A program made the translations under genes and the position numbers. This document shows positions 1 through 12,500 of a stretch of 64,000 nucleotides of DNA, in pieces. Source of the stretch: Pholiota molesta. Its lineage: Eukaryota > Basidiomycota > Agaricomycetes > Agaricales > Strophariaceae. Position 1 is the stretch's first letter, and each line of letters starts with the position of its first letter. The stretch covers positions 19,943 through 83,942 of the forward strand of contig JACGCK010000195.1 in NCBI GenBank assembly GCA_014925825.1, written 5' to 3'. The notes beneath the pieces are model-generated. The model was not told where the DNA came from and made no database searches. It was given only the letters and a program-made list of their open reading frames with translations.

Positions 1-1551
1 TCTACCCGCGTCAGTGAAGGCCGTCCAAGTCGATGTGACAAAAGAGGACGAAATTGAGGCAGCAGTGAAGCAGACCCGCGTTGTCATCAACACTGTGGGG
101 CCGTATTGGTTGTGGGGAACGCCTGTTGTGCGGTATGTGGCAATTGTTTCGAGATACGCAGACCCGCGCTCTAACAGCCATTACTTCAGTTCGTGTGTGC
201 GCAACGGTGTGCACTACGTGGATTTGACAGGCGAACCAGCATTTGTCTATAAAATAGTCCATGAGTATGTCCTTACAATCTCCATACATGTGCGAATCAT
301 ATTTACTGTGCCATATAGACTAGATTACTATGCTACAAAGACCGGTGCCATCATTGTCCCTGCATGCGGATTCGATTCAATACCCTCCGATGTATCCGCG
401 TATCTCGCCAATAAAACGCTGAAATCCCTCGGCGCATCCTCCACAGGAGAATACTTAAATCCCGGCACCTCACGCAGCGCCCATGAGTTCCGTGGTGGAA
501 TCTCTGGCGGTACAATAGCATCTTTGATGACGTACCTTGACAAAACCCCAAAAAGAATTATGAAGGAGGCTGGAAGACCATATTCGACAAGTCCAATAAT
601 TGGCGTACGCCCCGCCTTCCGCTTCTTGTATGACCTTCCGGTGCCAAATGCAAAAACACTGAATGGGGCGATCTTCTTCATGGCACAATCTAATAGAGCT
701 ATCGTGCAACGAACATTCGGATTGTTCGAGTTGCAAAAGCAGGAAAGTACGTGGACATTTTCAAAATCCTCAACCTTACGTCGGAACGATAAACTGACGG
801 AATTCTTTTGTAACAGAAAAAGACAAGGAGTCAGCTGTACTCTCTTATGGCCCTCAATTCGTGTATGACGAATTTATGGTCACACCCGGTCCTGTCTCTG
901 CAATGCTCTTTACTGTGGCACTCTTCGTAGGGTTTGGAATGCTCCTTTTCAAACCAGTGAGTAATCTTTCGTATTATTTTGTTCATTATTTCTAATAGAT
1001 GTTTTTAGATTCGCAATCTTGTACACAAGTTTCTTCCACAGTCTGGGGAGGGTCCTACCGACGAGTTGCGTATTAAATTCTTAAAAAATCAGTACTGTTT
1101 ACTGATTTATGATGGTCATTTCCAATCAAGATATATGCAGAAAGGGTTCTTTAAGGTTACGAATATCACTACGGCCGCCTCATCGCCTTCTGTGAAGGTC
1201 AAGACGGTGATTAAGGGAAATGGCGACCCAGGTTATCTGCTCACCGCACGTAAGTGCCATTCAAATGCTCCCCTGATCCCATAGTCACTGCTGATATAAC
1301 GCCGAAACCTATTTTAAGTTATGATCTCTGAATCAGCCCTATGCTTCCTCCTTCCGCCCGCTTCTGCCAGCAAGACCGCTGTCGCACAGAAAGATAATAT
1401 CCACGCTCTACCTGCGCTGGCGCGTCAAGGCGGTGTCTTGACGGCCATGACAGCTTTCGGGGACGAGTTGATCCACCGCCTAGAGGAGACAGGTAAATTC
1501 GAGTTCTCGAGCTCTGTTGTTGAAGACGCCGATAGCAAGAAACGTGTTTGA
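1..1551 (+). CDS. Saccharopine dehydrogenase-like oxidoreductase (5' end outside window)
   Basis: This is the 3' portion of a SCCPDH-type NAD(P)-binding oxidoreductase; the Rossmann glycine motif lies upstream of the window. Recognisable family blocks are VVINTVGPYWLWG, VHYVDLTGE and IIVPACGFDSIPSD, which follow the nucleotide-binding half in this family. A hydrophobic segment (VSAMLFTVALFVGFGMLLF) sits about two thirds along, as in lipid-droplet or membrane-associated homologues. The reading frame is broken by several short introns: donor near 133 with acceptor near 187, and others near 290, 750, 960, 1080-1130 and 1250-1318. The last exon ends LPALARQGGVLTAMTAFGDELI...KKRV and then TGA at 1549-1551. 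Membership of the family is clear. The substrate is unknown, and true lysine-pathway saccharopine reductase activity should not be assumed. Confidence 0.85.
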
Positions 1552-1735
1552 ATGATACCAGTGAGGATTCTTTTATTTTACTTGTAGATCAAGAGCCTTT
1601 GGAGGTTGCAGGGCTCGTTATATATTTGGATCACATTTGGCACATAAACATACTAATTTCTAGCATATAATTCGTTATCTATTTAATCCTGGATGCATCG
1701 AATGACAACAACCTGGATTGCAAGTCGCTCCCTAG

Positions 1736-2676
1736 TCAGCACTTAAACTCCTGGCATACCAGCGTCCAAATACTATCGGGATGTCGATTCAAATTCGACT
1801 TATACCTGATCAGACTCCGAAGGCGATAGATCTCGATGATGTCGCCAATGCCCAACTTCTGCCCGTCCTGCAAAGACAGTGGCTCTTCACGGATGCACAG
1901 GTCCATATACGCAGGCCCAAGCCAGCCCTGGACGTCGAATTCTTTTCCTACCTCAATGCGGTCGGCGGACGTGACGAGCAAGTTTGAGAGTTTGGCAACG
2001 GCGAGGCTGCGGACGGAGGAAAAATCCCATTGCGTGGCGACTTTGAGCACGGAGATCCATGCCTCGGTCCCTGTGAGCTCGGAGATGCAGAAGTCCCTGC
2101 AGGATTTGAGCACGATAAAGCATTCTGGATGCGAAGGATGCTACGGACTTGGGATACAACACTTCGAGAAAGCGCTCGAAGTCCTTGGGCGTGAAACCCG
2201 AGAGCTTGATGGGCTTCTCGTCTGTTTCTCCCTCGACCTCCTCCGCGGGTGGGGGTGGCAGCGAGAACATGGAGCCGAATATGGGGGAATCGCGCTGGAA
2301 GAAGTAGCGGTGCACCTTGAATAACACCGTGCCAACCTAAATACCAATGCCAGCGGGCGCATTTAGTCAATTTCATCTCGAGTCGTCTCCGTTGGTTCGG
2401 TCTGGCACTGACCGAAAATATGACGTTCCCGTCTGAGAAATAAAACCTTGGGTGCTGGACATTTTCCGTGTGGGACCCCGACGCACATAGTTTGAGGCAC
2501 AAACTGGCTGGCCTGAGCTCCTTTCTAGATGCAGTCTGATTTATTGGAGTCGTTGTCGGACTCGAAGCCACTTCTCTCAGGTGTAGTGGGTTGGGTACCG
2601 TCGAAAGAAGATGCGTGTAATATTCGCTGGAACCGAATTGACGCCCGGGTGGAATTGAAGGCTCATCATTGGCCAT
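1736..2676 (-). CDS. BTB/POZ domain protein (copy 1)
   Basis: Predicted 270-aa protein of the BTB/POZ class that is greatly expanded in Agaricomycetes. Exons are 2676-2413, 2336-2149 and 2096-1736; introns of 76 and 52 nt are GT..AG, and the exon lengths sum to 271 codons. The BTB core reads FYFSDGNVIFS, then across the first intron VGTVLFKVHRYFFQRDSPIFGSMF, then DFERFLEVLYPKD across the second. The C-terminal helical part (TGTEAWISVLKVATQWDFSSVR) is the usual BACK-like continuation. BTB domains mediate dimerisation and often recruit cullin-3; which partner this one uses cannot be read from sequence. It is paralogous to the genes at 24445-25565 and 34591-35514. An upstream ATG at 2676 begins the longest consistent model. 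Confidence 0.8.
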
Positions 2677-2952
2677 GGTTAGCTTATTTCGAAAAAGAAA
2701 TGAGGGAAAGGATTAATGCTAGATTGGATTCATGAACATTTGGAGTAGTAGGACATTGGGTGCTGGAGTGTTTCAGTCGAGTATTCTTTGAGTGAGCATC
2801 TGAGACTCGAAGATGTGATGATGAGCAAATGGAAATCACAATTACTGAATTAAGCGCTCATCAACTTTCAAATTTAAATCTCTTTACTCGAAGGCAAGAT
2901 CGTATATAAAACTTGAGGGGATATGATGTTGGTGCTCATACTAGTTTAATTG

Positions 2953-3243
2953 TCAAGCACTGGCAATTGGGTAGCAGCATCCCCAGCATCCTGCAAACCC
3001 GCTAAGACCTTCATCTTCAAGGCAAATCGGGCGTTCCACAGCGCAAGCGGTGGTTGGACAGACGACGCTGCAACACCTCCAGCAGCCCTCCGATTCAAGT
3101 CCAAGTTCAGGAAATGGGCAAGGCGGTGGTGCAGAGAAGCATTCATCGGCAGGGCAGACAATCATTCCCGATGACGATGTCTGTGCATGGCCCTTGATTA
3201 TCGTTGCGGCAAGAAAGATGGCGGTGGCAAGAATTGACTTCAT
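2953..3243 (-). CDS. Small secreted cysteine-rich protein with two six-cysteine modules
   Basis: A single-exon gene for a 96-residue protein. The start at 3243 gives a clean signal peptide (MKSILATAIFLAATIIKGHAQ); an in-frame extension further upstream would bury it. The mature part holds 12 cysteines in two modules with identical spacing, C-x4-C-x6-C-x11-C-x2-C-C, each beginning VCP and ending GCW-x-CC, separated by SVV. This is a direct internal duplication within the peptide, and the even cysteine count suggests three disulfides per module. I do not recognise a named family. It is compatible with an effector-like or cell-surface small secreted protein, but the function is unknown. It lies just downstream of a BTB gene and next to a secreted GMC oxidase on the same strand. 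Confidence 0.7.
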   Translation of the reverse strand: MKSILATAIFLAATIIKGHAQTSSSGMIVCPADECFSAPPPCPFPELGLESEGCWRCCSVVCPTTACAVERPICLEDEGLSGFAGCWGCCYPIASA

Positions 3244-3889
3244 GTTTGAAGTTTCGTCTGGAATACGATCAGTACAAATGAATTTGGTGGATAGTAATTT
3301 GATTGGGCTTACCGAGGATCGAATGCTCCAAGTAAACACAAATGAATCGCTATTTATGAGCTTGGCTGATTCAGAATATCTGTTCTTGAAAGTTGAGTAA
3401 GGGCTTTAATTTTTTTTAAGTTGACTTCAAACTTGCCTCAGACTTCCGTTGTTCCAAGAATTCTGGAGATAAAAGCGATGGACCGTTCCTCCGTCTTATA
3501 GCCTTCGACTCCATCCACTTTCATCGCTACCATCCATTACATGTATTTCCGATGCAATTCAATAGCTGTCTATTGTGTACCTGCGGAAGACAAAGTGGCA
3601 AGCACAATTTGCCCATGATGAGGCGATCAGAGAGTTCTCCGAAAACGATCGATTCACTGAAGTCAAAGGGCGACGTGCTTTGATAGGTCAAATTAACGGG
3701 TAGTCGTCGTTGAGTCCTCGGTAGACTATTTGGAAACGCAGCAGGTGGGGCCTGGGAGAAAACTGCGTGGAATCGATTGAGCAGAAATTCCCATGCCGAA
3801 AGTCAAAATGAGTTTGATTTAGGAAACGGACTTGAAAGAGGCACTTTATAGACGCGTAGAAGGGAGCATGCAGAGTTCGCTCGCAATAG
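3244..3889. other. Intergenic, SSP promoter and GMC downstream region
   Basis: No gene seen. It contains the upstream region of the small secreted protein gene and the 3' flank of the GMC oxidase gene. Short open frames here have no family features. Confidence 0.5.
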
Positions 3890-5945
3890 TTAAGCAGTCT
3901 GTACATCTTGGATGATGACCTCAGCAGCCTTTTCCGAAATCATATACACTGCGGAGACGATATACAAACTCGGAATTTTTGGAAAGACACTCGCATCTAC
4001 CACTCGTAGGCCATTCACACCCTTGACTCTAAACTTGGAATCCAGAGCGGAATTAGGATCGTCGTCAGCACCAATGGGAACGGTGCAGCTGGCATGATGG
4101 CCCCATGCCTCGTTCTGAATCCATTGTTTTACATCGTCTTCGCTTTGTATGTCAGGTCCAGGTACTTGCTCTGTGAACGACCCTCCGAGCGGAATCATAT
4201 CTTGGAACATCTTCCTCGCGAGCTGAACACCCTCGAATGATGCCTGCAGGTCTAGGTCCCCACCGTTTGTGTAACTTCGGAAGTTAATCTGCGGCATATC
4301 TCTAGGGTCACTCGAGCTCAGATTCACCGTGCCTGCGTTGTTGCGGCTATGGGCTTTCAACACAAGCCATGTCCAGTGCCGCGCATCAGCACTTGTGCGA
4401 TTCGAGTAGCCTGGGAAATAGCCTTGGAAATTGGCTGGAACGCCTGCGATGATAATATCTGCCTCTGTCGGCGCCGCAACACTGGACTGCTGAACTATAC
4501 CGAGAGCGTATCCATTTGTTGCGTATGTGCCTCGATCGAGAGCATTATCGCGCCAGGTAATAAAGCAGGGATCATTGGTCGTGTTGAGGAAAGTACATCC
4601 CTCCAGTATCACAAAGTCGGTGTCGGTGTCCCCAACGACACCAACTTCATATCTATCTTGCATGTTGGTGCCAACGGCAGGGGAATCGAGGATGACAGAA
4701 ATATTATGGGAAGTCAGCTCGGCGCTCGGGCCAATTCCGGATAGTTTTAGGATCTGTGGGGTATTGAATGAGCCGCCAGATATGATGACTTCGCGATTCG
4801 CAAAGAAAGAGCCAGAGCCAGTTGGGGTCGCTGACGCGGAATTCGGATCTGCCCGATAAAGATGTTTCCCTGTCAGACAATCGACTCCGATGGCGCGTGG
4901 GGTAGAGGATTTGTCGAAAATAACACGAGTGACCAGGGTGTTAAGCTGCAGGTCGAGCTTGAACGTTTTACTGCCATCAGCGTTCACGGCGTTTGCGGTA
5001 TTGAGTATAAGATTTCGATGACTAGAGCGCGTTTTTGGGCCGTTCGAAACCGATATAGGAACTTGATATAGTCCGGTCGTTGTATCGCGCGTAGGCGAAT
5101 CACTATTCAGGTCAAGTGTAAGCACTTGGGCGAGTCCAGTAACGGTCGTCAACAAACTGCCGAGGATGCCTTCTCCAAGAGCCGATGCAGCGCCCTGAAC
5201 CATGCTCAACACTTTCGTGTCTTTGAGCACCAAGCGGAGATCCGTAAGCGATATATTGAGCCACCCGCCGAATCCGTGGCCAGGCGTTCCGGGAACTAGA
5301 TATTGGTTATTCTCTAGCTTGACCCAAAATTGTCGCATATTAGCAGCGGACCACGAATCGTCACCCGTGATGTTGGCAATATTGTCCCAGTCGCTCTCTG
5401 CAGGATAGATCATCACCATTGCGTTATGTTCTGCACATCCCCCTAGGGTCCCGGTTCTAGGATAATATATTCCAAGCGGCTCGCTCCCCGCGGGTGGATC
5501 TGGACCAACCCAGAACCGTCCATCAGGCATTTCCCAAGTGAATTTCGAATCTTGTTGGGCAGCGGCGGGGTCGTCAAAATGCGAGACAAAGTACTGCCAG
5601 TGGATGGGTGTGTACTCCGATGCCTGAGCTTGTAAGGCGGGGACTTGAACGACATCGTCGTCGCCGTTATCGTCTCCGGCATCGATGAGGAGGACAGAAA
5701 AACCAGCTTGTGCAAGACGGGCAGCAAGTGGACCACCTCCAGGTCCTGAGCCGACTATGATATAGTCATAGGTTGCGTTTTGGTTGGCGGCTAGGGCAGT
5801 CCGACTTTCGATCCTGGCAGCCTTAGTCAAGAGAGATGACCTTGAGGTGGTTGTGACTAAAGGACAGAACGCTAGACGGATATCGAACTTACCAAATAGC
5901 TGATAAGACATAAACGAAGTAAAAAGAACTGAAGACAAGCTGCAT
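3890..5945 (-). CDS. Secreted GMC (glucose-methanol-choline) oxidoreductase
   Basis: Predicted 667-aa FAD enzyme. Exon 1 (5945-5893) gives signal peptide MQLVFSSFYFVYVLSA; a 52-nt intron (5892-5841, GTAAG..AG) joins it to exon 2 with the lengths summing to whole codons. Domains in order: Rossmann FAD motif (DYIIVGSGPGGGPLAARLA) near residue 45; GMC signature 1 with GTLGGCAEHNAM; signature 2 (GGSFNTPQILKLSGIGPS); and the C-terminal GLRVVDASVFP block ending MISEKAAEVIIQD. GGC-x2-HN is the same arrangement as in choline oxidase, where that His bonds covalently to FAD. The first catalytic His is present (GHHASC). The usual second His/Asn position, in the IPSLY stretch, is Tyr. Substrate unknown; secreted alcohol or sugar oxidase is the inference. 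A decayed paralogue lies at 21727-22565. An alternative start upstream in the same frame is less likely because it lacks a clean signal. Confidence 0.85.
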
Positions 5946-6795
5946 GGTGTGCAAATGCCGAACCTGAAATAAACTGTTAGCCATCGAAGATCATAGCTGT
6001 GGTGATATACGCACCTGTCCCGTTGAGAATTACAGATGCATGTAACGTAGACGAGTGAAAAAAAAACGAACGTGGCATATAACATATTATATACATTCCG
6101 GAATATAAGCCAACCTTTGGCTTGCGCAATGCTAATAGAAGTCATTCTCATGGTTATTTTCGGATGGTGCCACATAGAAGACTAGAAGACTTCTCATGAC
6201 GGAGATGCCTCCTCTCACCCAACAATTCATAGCTAAGAAGACCATGCAATGATACATGAATGAAAGAGCCGAACATGTCGCAAATTTGTTCATCGTTTGC
6301 TCATTGGTCGCACAAGCGATTATTTGTAGGGAATACCACACACAAACACCACCCAGTGAATATATCTGTATAAAAACTTCCGATGGTATCAGTGGAGTCA
6401 AATCAGAATATAACGGCCAGACAATCGTTATATTTGGCTGAGAGGTATGCATACTCACTTGTTGCGCCGAGCCATGGCAATAATGACGGTAGGATTTTCA
6501 AGTGACCACGGTAATAAAGGCGACCGACGTTTAACGTAATGCCGCGACTAGTCATGAGAAACAATCGTGTGGTACTGTCCAAAAGAAGACTGTCATAAAG
6601 AAATAGAGTTAGCTTGTCTATATAGTATGTAGTAGTGGAGTGATCGTACTTGGCAGAAAGGGCTCACGAAGTGTTACAATATGTCATTTTGATGAGGTGC
6701 AAAGTGATCAGATTTTTCGCTGACATCCAGTTATTTCCCACTGAACCTGAAATAATATTTGCTTCGCAAAAGGACTAGACAAAGAAAAGTAATAA
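5946..6795. other. Intergenic between GMC and MFS genes
   Basis: No convincing gene. It holds the upstream region of the GMC oxidase and the 3' flank of the MFS transporter, both on the minus strand. An extra 5' exon of the GMC gene is possible, since a good splice pair (donor near 6015, acceptor near 5965) is visible, but is not needed. Confidence 0.5.
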
Positions 6796-9092
6796 TCAAT
6801 AAGCGGTAGGTTCACCCAGAGTCCTGCGCCATTTCTCTCCTCGATACATCAGAGCGACAATAGGAAGGAAGGTAACAATGCTTTTACGCAAGAAGAAAAT
6901 GTTAGGTTGGAAACGTGATGATTCTCAAGAGAAAAAAACTTACCATATGACAGTAAATACGGTAAAGGACCATTCAAACCCAACCTAAAGTGATGGTCAG
7001 CACAAAAATCACACACTCAACGAGTCAATATTACCTCCTCTCCAAAAGGAATGCTGATAAAGACAATTTGATCAATAAACGCTACGCGGAATAGGAATTA
7101 TCAAGCTTACGAATAAAACCCGAGAGTCAGACCAAAGATTTGTCGGAAGAAACTGTATATTGTTCATGAGCACAATAATGACAGAACGAAAAGATTATCG
7201 GAGACATACGTGAAGCATTGGCTGATATCGTTGCTTCTGGAATGGTAGCAATCGCTGCAGCTATAAGTGAAGCAAACGGAGGTGACGATTTGGACTGGGA
7301 TAGGATGGTATGATGAGCGTTCCTTTCAACAGAAAAAGAGAGGCCTTACTTCCAAAGCAAGCTACAGCTAGAGAAGGAAATGGAGCTAAGGTGACGTTCT
7401 ACAGTGATCCGAGATAGCGACGTACCCATTCCTATACACGGGGCGATGAAAGTTGTCGCAAAATGGATTGTCAAGCCATCTAGAGATAGACAAATAAACA
7501 TTCTGAGCTCGACACTCTGACAAGAGACGCACATCTATTAGTGAGAAACAGAAGATAAGCACCCGTTGTTAGCCAAGGTATCTTATTCGAATAATTCGTT
7601 ACTCACATCATCAATCCGATAGGAACAGTCGCTGCACCAGTCCAGATACCTTGCAAGCGAACTTCGGGTGGGGCAGTTGTGTTGTTCTTCAGCGCGCGTT
7701 TTCGAGCTCTCTGCATCATTGCATCCGTAACAGGGCCAGAGCAAAGTTCGCCCAAAGACCTAAGTATAAGTGATGTTAAGATGATTTTGGTCATTCAAAT
7801 TAACATAACGACCCTTACGCTCCGACCAACAGGCTGACTCCATTGGCGAGACTGAAATACCACGAATTAATTTAAATTTGGCCACTTAATAGTATAACAC
7901 ATATGAACTCACCCGTTCCGTACCGCGTCGAAATGGTATATTTTAGTAAAGAGGGTCGCCAGTGTTAATGCGGGTTCGATAGAGGCAAATCCGTATGTCA
8001 CAGCGCTTTCGAAAACGAGTCAGTGATCATTTTATGACGGACAATAAAACTAGGATTGACATACTAGTATAGCGCTGGAAAGGTAACGGAGGGGTATTTC
8101 AACATACTAAGAGGCTTTATCACGAAGTCAGTAGCTTTCATTTGACGAGACGGCGGTCGATCAAGGTCCCAGAACCACATGCGGCGCAAATAAGTGCTGA
8201 ATTCCATCGGAGGAGGGTGGTAAACGTCTCCTGTTGTCGAGACATCCTCTACTTCGTCTATGTGTTCCTTTTCTTGTTCCACTAAGCTCGCATCTGTTGC
8301 ATCGTCGTTGGGTCTGTCGAATAGGGTCTCTGGCATGAAAAAAAGCGAAAAGATGAACATGACGCCATTCAATATCGCTCCAACCCAGAAACACCACCGC
8401 CAGCCTCGAGCTCGGGCAACATATCCGCCAACCTAGTAGACAATATCAAAACATGACGAGAATACAAGCGGCTCGCAACGTACAATTGGAGCCAGGTGAG
8501 CACCATTGGTCAGCATGAGAGTGAAGAATCCCATCGCCTTTCCTCTCTGATGAGTAAAAAAGACATCAACGACAGTGCCTGCGCCTAAGCCCAACGCAGC
8601 TGACGGGCCGAATCCATTGATCGCTCTTGCTACAATGAGAGTCCCAAATGAAGTGGCGCTGGCCGAACCCACAGCAGAGGCAAAGCCAATGAGCACCGAA
8701 AGAAGGTAGGCGGGCCTGCGTCCATATACGTTGGCGAAAGGCGTGAAGACTAAGGGACCCAGAGCACTTGTGCCGATGGCCACTGTGGACTGATAAGTGG
8801 CTGTCACAGGAGCGATCTTGAATTCTGCGGCAAGCTCAACCACTGCCGGGTTGACGATAGCGACGTTCAAGGTGGCCAGAAAGGCCAGAAAAGAGACTTG
8901 CGCAAGAATGGTGTATTTCAGCCACTGTAAGATATTGAGTCGACATATACGATTCAGCTGGAAGTACATGCGTACGTTGGGATAATTCAAAGGGTCCGTC
9001 GGTAGATTGGTAGGCTGCGGGATGAGTGGAAGCCCACTGCTATCCAGCTTGACTGTTTCCGTCCTAGCGACTTCCTCTGCGGTCGTCTTCAT
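6796..9092 (-). CDS. MFS transporter (DHA-like)
   Basis: Multi-exon major facilitator. Start ATG at 9092. Exon 1 is 9092-8976, followed by a 51-nt intron (8975-8925) that happens to stay open if retained, then exons 8924-8484, 8432-8065, 8005-7913 and further small exons to the stop at 6796-6798. The N-terminal half carries LKYTILAQVSFLAFLATLN, the loop NVYGRRPAYLLSV (MFS A-like motif) and ARAINGFGPSAA. The centre has a charged loop (PETLFDRP and following acidic residues). The C-terminal half includes LATLFTKIYHFDAVRNGLANGV, ATTFIAPCIGMACFGIQ, FFRQIFGLTLGFYS and VGFEWSFTVFTVIW. The final residues are RRTLGEPTAY. The exon boundaries between about 7350 and 7560 do not resolve cleanly by eye. 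Substrate unknown; it sits divergent to glucosidase II. Confidence 0.85.
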
Positions 9093-9528
9093 GTCGTCGA
9101 GGCTTCTAGTGCAACAGCTATTTTGTGGGGAAAGCTCCTCTCGTATTTATTTCAACTTGGAGTTGGGGGTCCCACGTTAGCTGAGAAAATGGTCCTAAGA
9201 TAAGCTTCAGGCGCATGACGGTTGGAAATACGCCCAAGGGGTTTCAAAAGACATTGGAGTCAACTGACTCGAGATGGGTCGTGCCTGGGTCGAAAACCGT
9301 CAATATAATGGAGTGATCCATTCAAGATCCATTGCAAGTTGCGACAACACGGACATGGTGGTTGAGTTGCGGACCGCGTAAATTTAAAATTACAAGTAAA
9401 TAATACATCACTCACATGACCCCGACTTAGCCCCTTGACGTGGATGCTCTTCCGCCAATTCCAACGCCCACCACAATCATCCCAACTCCTATTCGACCAG
9501 GGGATAGCACAGGGCCGACGCGTCTATA
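9093..9528. promoter_or_regulatory. Shared divergent promoter region (MFS / GH31)
   Basis: A 436-bp spacer between two divergently transcribed genes, so it must hold both promoters. No TATA box or named operator could be assigned confidently. Confidence 0.45.
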
Positions 9529-12500
9529 ATGCGTTCCTGGTCTCTTTTGGGAATCTTCACGCTCCTACTTGCAACCGAAACATGGGCTTTCAAGGCGCAC
9601 GATTTCAAAACATGTGAACAATCTGGATTCTGTAGACGTGGACGCGCGCTTGCAGCTCGAGCGAAGGAAGCATCATCATCTTGGGCCTCGCCGTACTCTG
9701 TGGACGCTTCTTCCATTAATATCTCTCCAAACCAAGCAGTATTTACTGCAGATGTCAAGTCTTCCCTATACCCCGAGATTAAGTTTGGATTGGAAATTCG
9801 CGTGCAGGACGACGGTGTTGCGAGAGTGCGGATGGACGAGGTTGGGGGACTCAGGAAGCGCTACGACGAGGCGGCGAGCTGGGCGCTAATTGAAGAGCCG
9901 AAGATTAGCACGGACATCAAATGGAAGGCTAGCAAGCAAGATATTCGGGCGGTCTATGGCGAGAAGAAGGACATCGAAGTCGTCGTTGCCTTTGAGCCTC
10001 TGCGCATATCTCTACTCAGGAATGGAAGGGAAGAAATTGTACTGAACGGACAGGGACTTCTACATATGGAACATTTCCGCACCAAGGAAGACGCTGCCAC
10101 GCCCACCGACGAGGCAGCGCCAGAAGGCGTGGAACCACCAGAGGGTGAAGGGCAGGCAGTGTTGAAGGCGCCCGAAAATCATCGCGCCTGGTTTGAGGGC
10201 GCGGAAGAAGATGCTCTTTGGGCAGAAACCTTTTTGTCTTGGACCGATTCAAAGCCAAAGGGTAAGTCATGTAAGGCCTTAATCTTGAAGTAAATTAACA
10301 ATTATTTTCTAGGCCCCGAATCCCTTTCTCTTGATATCAACTTCCCCAACCACGGCTCGGTCTACGGAATTCCCCAGCATGCTACTCGACTTGCCCTTCC
10401 ATCCACTACCGGCAACGACCCTACATTCACAGATCCCTACCGTCTCTACAACGCCGATGTCTTCGAATACCTCGCATCTTCGCCAGTTTCATTATATGGC
10501 TCTATTCCTCTAATGCACGCGCACTCTGCCGAATCCACCGTTGCCGTCTTCCATGTCGTGGGCTCTGAAACCTGGATTGACGTGTCCCATGCCTCCGACA
10601 AATCCACCGAAACACACTGGGTCTCCGAATCCGGTATCCTTGATACCTTCCTTCTCCCAGGACCTACCGCCGAAGACGTTTTCAAGCAATACGCACGCCT
10701 CACAGGAACGCCCATGTTGCCTGCACAATGGAGCTTGGGCTACCACCAGTGCCGCTGGAACTACATTAGCTCGGATGATGTCAGGACCGTCCAAAAACGC
10801 TTCGACGATGAAGACATGCCCGTTGATGTCTTCTGGCTCGATATCGAGTACGCCGAAGACCACAAATACTTCATGTGGAAGGACAAAAATTTCCCCGATC
10901 CCGTTGAAATGACAAATGACGTAGCTGCCAACGGAAGAAAGGTAACGCTTCCTTTCGTCCTACCTATCTGACGTCAGATCTGAATCTATGCTTCTGCAGA
11001 TGGTTGTCATCGTCGATCCCCATTTGAAGCGCGACCAAAATTATCCTGCATTCAAGGAAGCCTCCGACCTCGGCATTCTCGTCAAGCCTAAATCTGGAGA
11101 AGGCGAGTATGAGGGATGGTGCTGGCCAGGTAGCAGCTCGTGGACAGATTTCTTCAACCCCAAGTCGTGGGATTGGTGGAAATCCATGTTCAAGACCCAG
11201 GCCACGGAAGGTAAATGGTCATGGACTAAGAGCACAACCGATGTCCATATTTGGAACGACATGAACGAGGTATGATTTTATCCTTTGTTGTTTTCGGCAG
11301 ATTTGCTAACGCAATGGATTAGCCTTCTGTATTCAACGGTCCTGAAATTACTATGCCCAAAGACAATATCCATCATGATGGCTGGGAGCATCGTGATATC
11401 CATAACATCAACGGGATGCTCTTCGTAAGTTCATTCAAATTATACATACCTAGATCAGCTTTTGACGGTTGTGTGCAGTCGAACTTGACCTTCCAAGCTG
11501 TGGCAGAACGCACCGACCCTCCGATGAGGCCGTTCGTTCTTACTCGCTCTTTCTTCGCCGGTTCGCAACGCTTTGGTGCGATGTGGACTGGAGACAACCT
11601 CGGTACCTGGGAACACATGGCAGTCGGTGTGAAGATGGTCCTCGCCAATGGATTGGGTGGCCTGAGCTTTGCTGGATGTAAATCTTCATTTACCTTCTTA
11701 TATGAGAACTCCTCTGACGCGTATCTTCCCCTCTAGCCGACGTTGGCGGGTTCTTCGGAAACCCGGAGCCTGAGATGCTGGTGAGGTGGTACCAAGTCGG
11801 CGCCTTCGCCCCCTTCTTCAGAGCCCACGCGCATATCGATACCAAGCGCCGCGAGCCTTTCCTGCTCGATGAGCCCTACAAAGGAATCGTCAAGGATATC
11901 CTTCGTCTGCGCTATACGTTGTTGCCGATGTGGTATACCGCTTTCCGCGAAACCACTGTCACCGGCATGCCTATCTTGAGGTGCGATTCTTCAACGAAAA
12001 TACACAGGTGGTGCAGGGTGTCTAACGTACGTTTTTACCAGACCTCAATTTATCATGTTCCCTAAGGACAAGGCTGGCTTCGAGATTGATGACCAGTATT
12101 ATATTGGTTCGTCTGGGTTGCTGGTGAGGCCAGTAACAGAAAAGGGTGCTACAGAGGCTAAAGTATATCTCGCGGAGGACCAAGTACGTGATAATTTTTT
12201 TCGCTCATAAAAAACACAATTAACAACACCTTCAATCCGATCAGGTTTACTACGATTACTTCACCAACCACGCCTACCGCGGGTCCTCCAAAGGCAAAGA
12301 GATCACCGTCGCCGCAGCGCTCGACCAGCTCCCGCTCTTCCTCCGCGGCGGGTCCATCCTCGCCACGCGCGAGCGCCCCAGGCGCTCGTCGCCGCTCATG
12401 AAACGCGACCCGTTCACGCTCCGCGTCGCCCTCAGCAAAGCCGGCACCGCGCGCGGCGAGCTCTACCTCGACGACGGCGTCACGTACGACCACCTGCAGG

